Shown: positions 29,458 to 31,257 of the stretch, one piece after another
Numbering within the stretch: position 1 is the stretch's first letter
Layout of the letters: every line of letters begins with the position of its first letter
Assembly: GCA_025201845.1 (NCBI GenBank)
Contig: MU604005.1
Location: 47,869-79,125 of the forward strand
DNA length: 31,257 nucleotides
Source: Martensiomyces pterosporus
Taxonomy: Eukaryota > Kickxellomycota > Kickxellomycetes > Kickxellales > Kickxellaceae
Direction: 5' to 3'
The notes under the pieces: generated by a model
The model's database searches: none
Seen by the model: the letters and a program-made list of their open reading frames with translations, nothing else
What the model was told of the DNA's origin: nothing
Position numbers and translations under genes: made by a program

Positions 29458-30161
29458 GTATAGCTGGGCAGCGCAAAGGTGCGTTGTGCGCGCTGCAGTC
29501 CAAGGTCGAAGCAGTGAGTAGTACGGCGCTGCAATAGAAGCTCACGGAATAAGCGAGCGAAAAAGGAAAGAAAGCAGCGGCAGCAGCAGCTAACGAGATG
29601 TAAATGGCTAAACAAGGCGCGATTGGCAAAAAGGAAATAGTGTAGAAGCAACAACAAAAATAGTGCAAGCGTGCTGAGCTAGAGCGACAGGGGGAGCAGT
29701 AGCAGGCAGGTGCAGCCGCGGCTAAAACTGGAGCCTGTAGCAAAGCGCGAATGAATCCGCTACTTTTGGAAAAACAAGGCCTGCTAGCAATGCGCAACTG
29801 AGGCAGAGGAGCGCACAGCGGCGCCAGCACCAGCAGCGGCAGCCACGGCCTGCCTCTGGCTCAGCTTGCATGCAGCGTGCCAGCTTTCACGAGCTTGAGC
29901 TTTGGCCGCAAGCATCGCTGTCAGCCTGGGTGTGGACGATCCTCGTCTCCAGAAGGGCTCCTCCCGTGATTTCTGCTCTGCCATTGGCTCCCTGGCTCTG
30001 CGTCGCCCTCCTGCCCACACTTCGCACAAGCCGCCTGCCCTTGGTGGTGTTTACTCCAAGGCAGCAGCAGCCCGCTTCTCTAGGCCGTGCAGCCCCTCTT
30101 TCTCTCCCCAGTTCATTCCCCGCCTCATCTGTACATTTTAGACAAGAGCATCCGTACAGCC
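29458..30161. other. Divergent promoter region between the kinase gene and GT15 copy B
   Basis: About 700 bases between two genes transcribed away from each other. I see no clear TATA box for either gene. A CCAAT box on the minus strand (ATTGG near 29982) and a T/C-rich stretch (CCTCTTTCTCTCCCCAG near 30095) before the GT15 start are the only notable elements. Confidence 0.45.
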
Positions 30162-31257
30162 ATGGCGTCCCGGCGTGAGCTACGCAGCATTCTGCTCCTC
30201 TTTGTGGGCTTCGTCGGTCTTGCACTCGTTTGGAGAAACCTCCGAGATGACTTTACCTTTCCGAGCGACATGCGTAAGGCAGAGCTGGCAAGAAGGACAG
30301 AGGCAGTCACAACCACGCTGACCTCTGTCGCCTACCAAACCGAAACTGCGTTCGTCACCGAGATGGTGCAAATTCCGCTCGAAGAGCAGAAGACAGAGAG
30401 GGTCAGCGCAGCCTTTGTCATCCTCACTCGCAACGGCGATCTGAAGGACCTGCGTGAAACCCTCGTGCAGCTCGAGGACAGATTCAACCGCCGGTACCAC
30501 TACCCCTACGTATTCCTCAACAACGAGCCCTTCAGCGACGAGTTCAAGGAGAAGATCAGCCAGGTCGCGACTGGCGACTGCAAGTTTGGTCTGATCCCCA
30601 CCGAGCACTGGTCGTACCCCAGCTTCATCAACCAGACCAAGGCTGCCGAGGTGCGCAAGGACATGACGGACCGCAACATCATCTATGGCGGCAACGAGAG
30701 CTACCGCCACATGTGCCGCTACGAGTCTGGATTCTTCTTCCGCCACCCATTGATGGACGAGTACAAGTGGTACTGGCGCGTTGAGCCTGGCGTCAAGTTT
30801 GGGTGCGACATCGACTACGACCCATTCCGCTACATGGAGGAGAACAACAAAAAGTACGGGTTCACCATCTCGATCAAGGAGGACATCGAGACCATCCCTA
30901 CACTATGGAACACAACGATGAAGTTTATGAAGGACCACAAGAACATGATCCCAGCAACCAACCTGATGGAGTTTGTGACCGACAAGGACGGCGGGTACAA
31001 CCGGTGCCACTTCTGGTCAAACTTTGAGATTGCCAGCCTGGACTTTTTGCGCTCAAAGGAGTATCTTGCATACTTTGACTACCTGGATCAGGCAGGCGGG
31101 TTTTTCTATGAGCGGTGGGGCGATGCGCCGGTTCATTCGCTTGCGGTGTCGATGTTTCTGAACAAGAACCAGGTTCACTGGTTCGAGGACATTGGGTACT
31201 TCCATGGACCGCTGTGGAACTGTCCCAGCGGCAAGACCAACAGCAAGTGCTGGTGCC
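30162..31257 (+). CDS. KRE2/MNT1-family alpha-1,2-mannosyltransferase (GT15), copy B, cut by window edge
   Basis: An ATG at 30162 (CAGCCATGGCG) opens a frame that runs off the right edge after 365 codons. The N-terminus is a short basic tail (MASRRELR), a membrane anchor (SILLLFVGFVGLALVW, about 9-24) and a stem to about residue 81, all unrelated to copy A. From SAAFVILTRN (82) on, it matches copy A with only eight amino-acid differences in 284 residues. The RVEP and HFWSNFEIAS motifs and the Cys-rich end (NCPSGKTNSKCWC) are intact. It should be a Golgi mannosyltransferase with the same chemistry as copy A. The different anchor and stem could change the Golgi compartment or partners. About 27 residues of the C-terminus, judged from copy A, lie outside the window. 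Confidence 0.93.
   Translation, partial: MASRRELRSILLLFVGFVGLALVWRNLRDDFTFPSDMRKAELARRTEAVTTTLTSVAYQTETAFVTEMVQIPLEEQKTERVSAAFVILTRNGDLKDLRETLVQLEDRFNRRYHYPYVFLNNEPFSDEFKEKISQVATGDCKFGLIPTEHWSYPSFINQTKAAEVRKDMTDRNIIYGGNESYRHMCRYESGFFFRHPLMDEYKWYWRVEPGVKFGCDIDYDPFRYMEENNKKYGFTISIKEDIETIPTLWNTTMKFMKDHKNMIPATNLMEFVTDKDGGYNRCHFWSNFEIASLDFLRSKEYLAYFDYLDQAGGFFYERWGDAPVHSLAVSMFLNKNQVHWFEDIGYFHGPLWNCPSGKTNSKCWC
30405..31256 (+). repeat. Inverted repeat arm B: GT15 catalytic region
   Basis: Partner of 22164-23015 in the opposite orientation. The last 200 or so bases before the window edge show no mismatch to arm A by eye, so the repeat probably continues past the edge. Confidence 0.9.

Noticed and set aside
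30180..30746. A 188-codon minus-strand frame in GT15 copy B, similar to a plus-strand frame at 22674-23459 in copy A
   Set aside because: The two similar frames are the antisense shadows of the duplicated catalytic region, not a second conserved gene.

Overview
The window looks like nuclear DNA of an intron-poor fungus with GC-rich coding sequence. Fungal-type genes support this: a KRE2/MNT1 mannosyltransferase pair, a Kin1-type kinase, and a cytochrome b5-fused sphingolipid-type desaturase. Genes have zero or one short intron near the 5' end, with donors GTAAGC or GTAAAG. An early-diverging lineage such as Kickxellomycotina is my guess, at low confidence. No prokaryotic operon, CRISPR array, transposon, tRNA or rRNA was seen.

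Layout, left to right. (1) 1-234, minus: N-terminal fragment of a probable Nhx1-type Na+/H+ exchanger, cut by the window edge. (2) 561-4787, minus: a large LMBR1-like membrane protein. (3) 5082-6233, minus, one intron: a PQ-loop membrane transporter. (4) 6495-11007, minus, one intron: a 1444-residue protein with three nucleoside-diphosphate-kinase domains and a long disordered tail. (5) 11008-12424: 1.4 kb without a convincing gene, holding two different 15-bp tandem repeats. (6) 12425-14002, minus: the desaturase. (7) 14753-16033, plus: an ER-lumenal DnaJ (Scj1 type) ending in HDEL. (8) 16166-19908, minus: pyruvate carboxylase, probably with an extra first exon at 20496-20553. (9) 20554-22079: 1.5 kb with little recognisable content. 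(10) 22080-23321, minus: GT15 mannosyltransferase copy A. (11) 23487-29457, minus, one intron: a 1940-residue Kin1/PAR-1/MARK kinase. (12) 30162 to the right edge, plus: GT15 mannosyltransferase copy B, cut by the window.

The strongest unusual signals are two. First, the two GT15 genes are inverted relative to each other around the kinase gene. Their catalytic regions are nearly identical in DNA (about 16 mismatches in 852 bases by eye), but their N-terminal 80-100 residues are unrelated. This points to recent gene conversion or partial duplication. Second, the triple-NDK protein has different active-site residues in its three domains, followed by an acidic and then a long basic Ala/Thr/Ser/Arg-rich tail.

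Many products serve the secretory and endomembrane system: ER chaperone, Golgi mannosyltransferases, a kinase family that controls exocytosis and polarity, a probable vacuolar PQ-loop carrier, and an endosomal exchanger. Pyruvate carboxylase and the desaturase cover central carbon and lipid metabolism. The genes have separate promoters, so I infer shared themes rather than a functional cluster.
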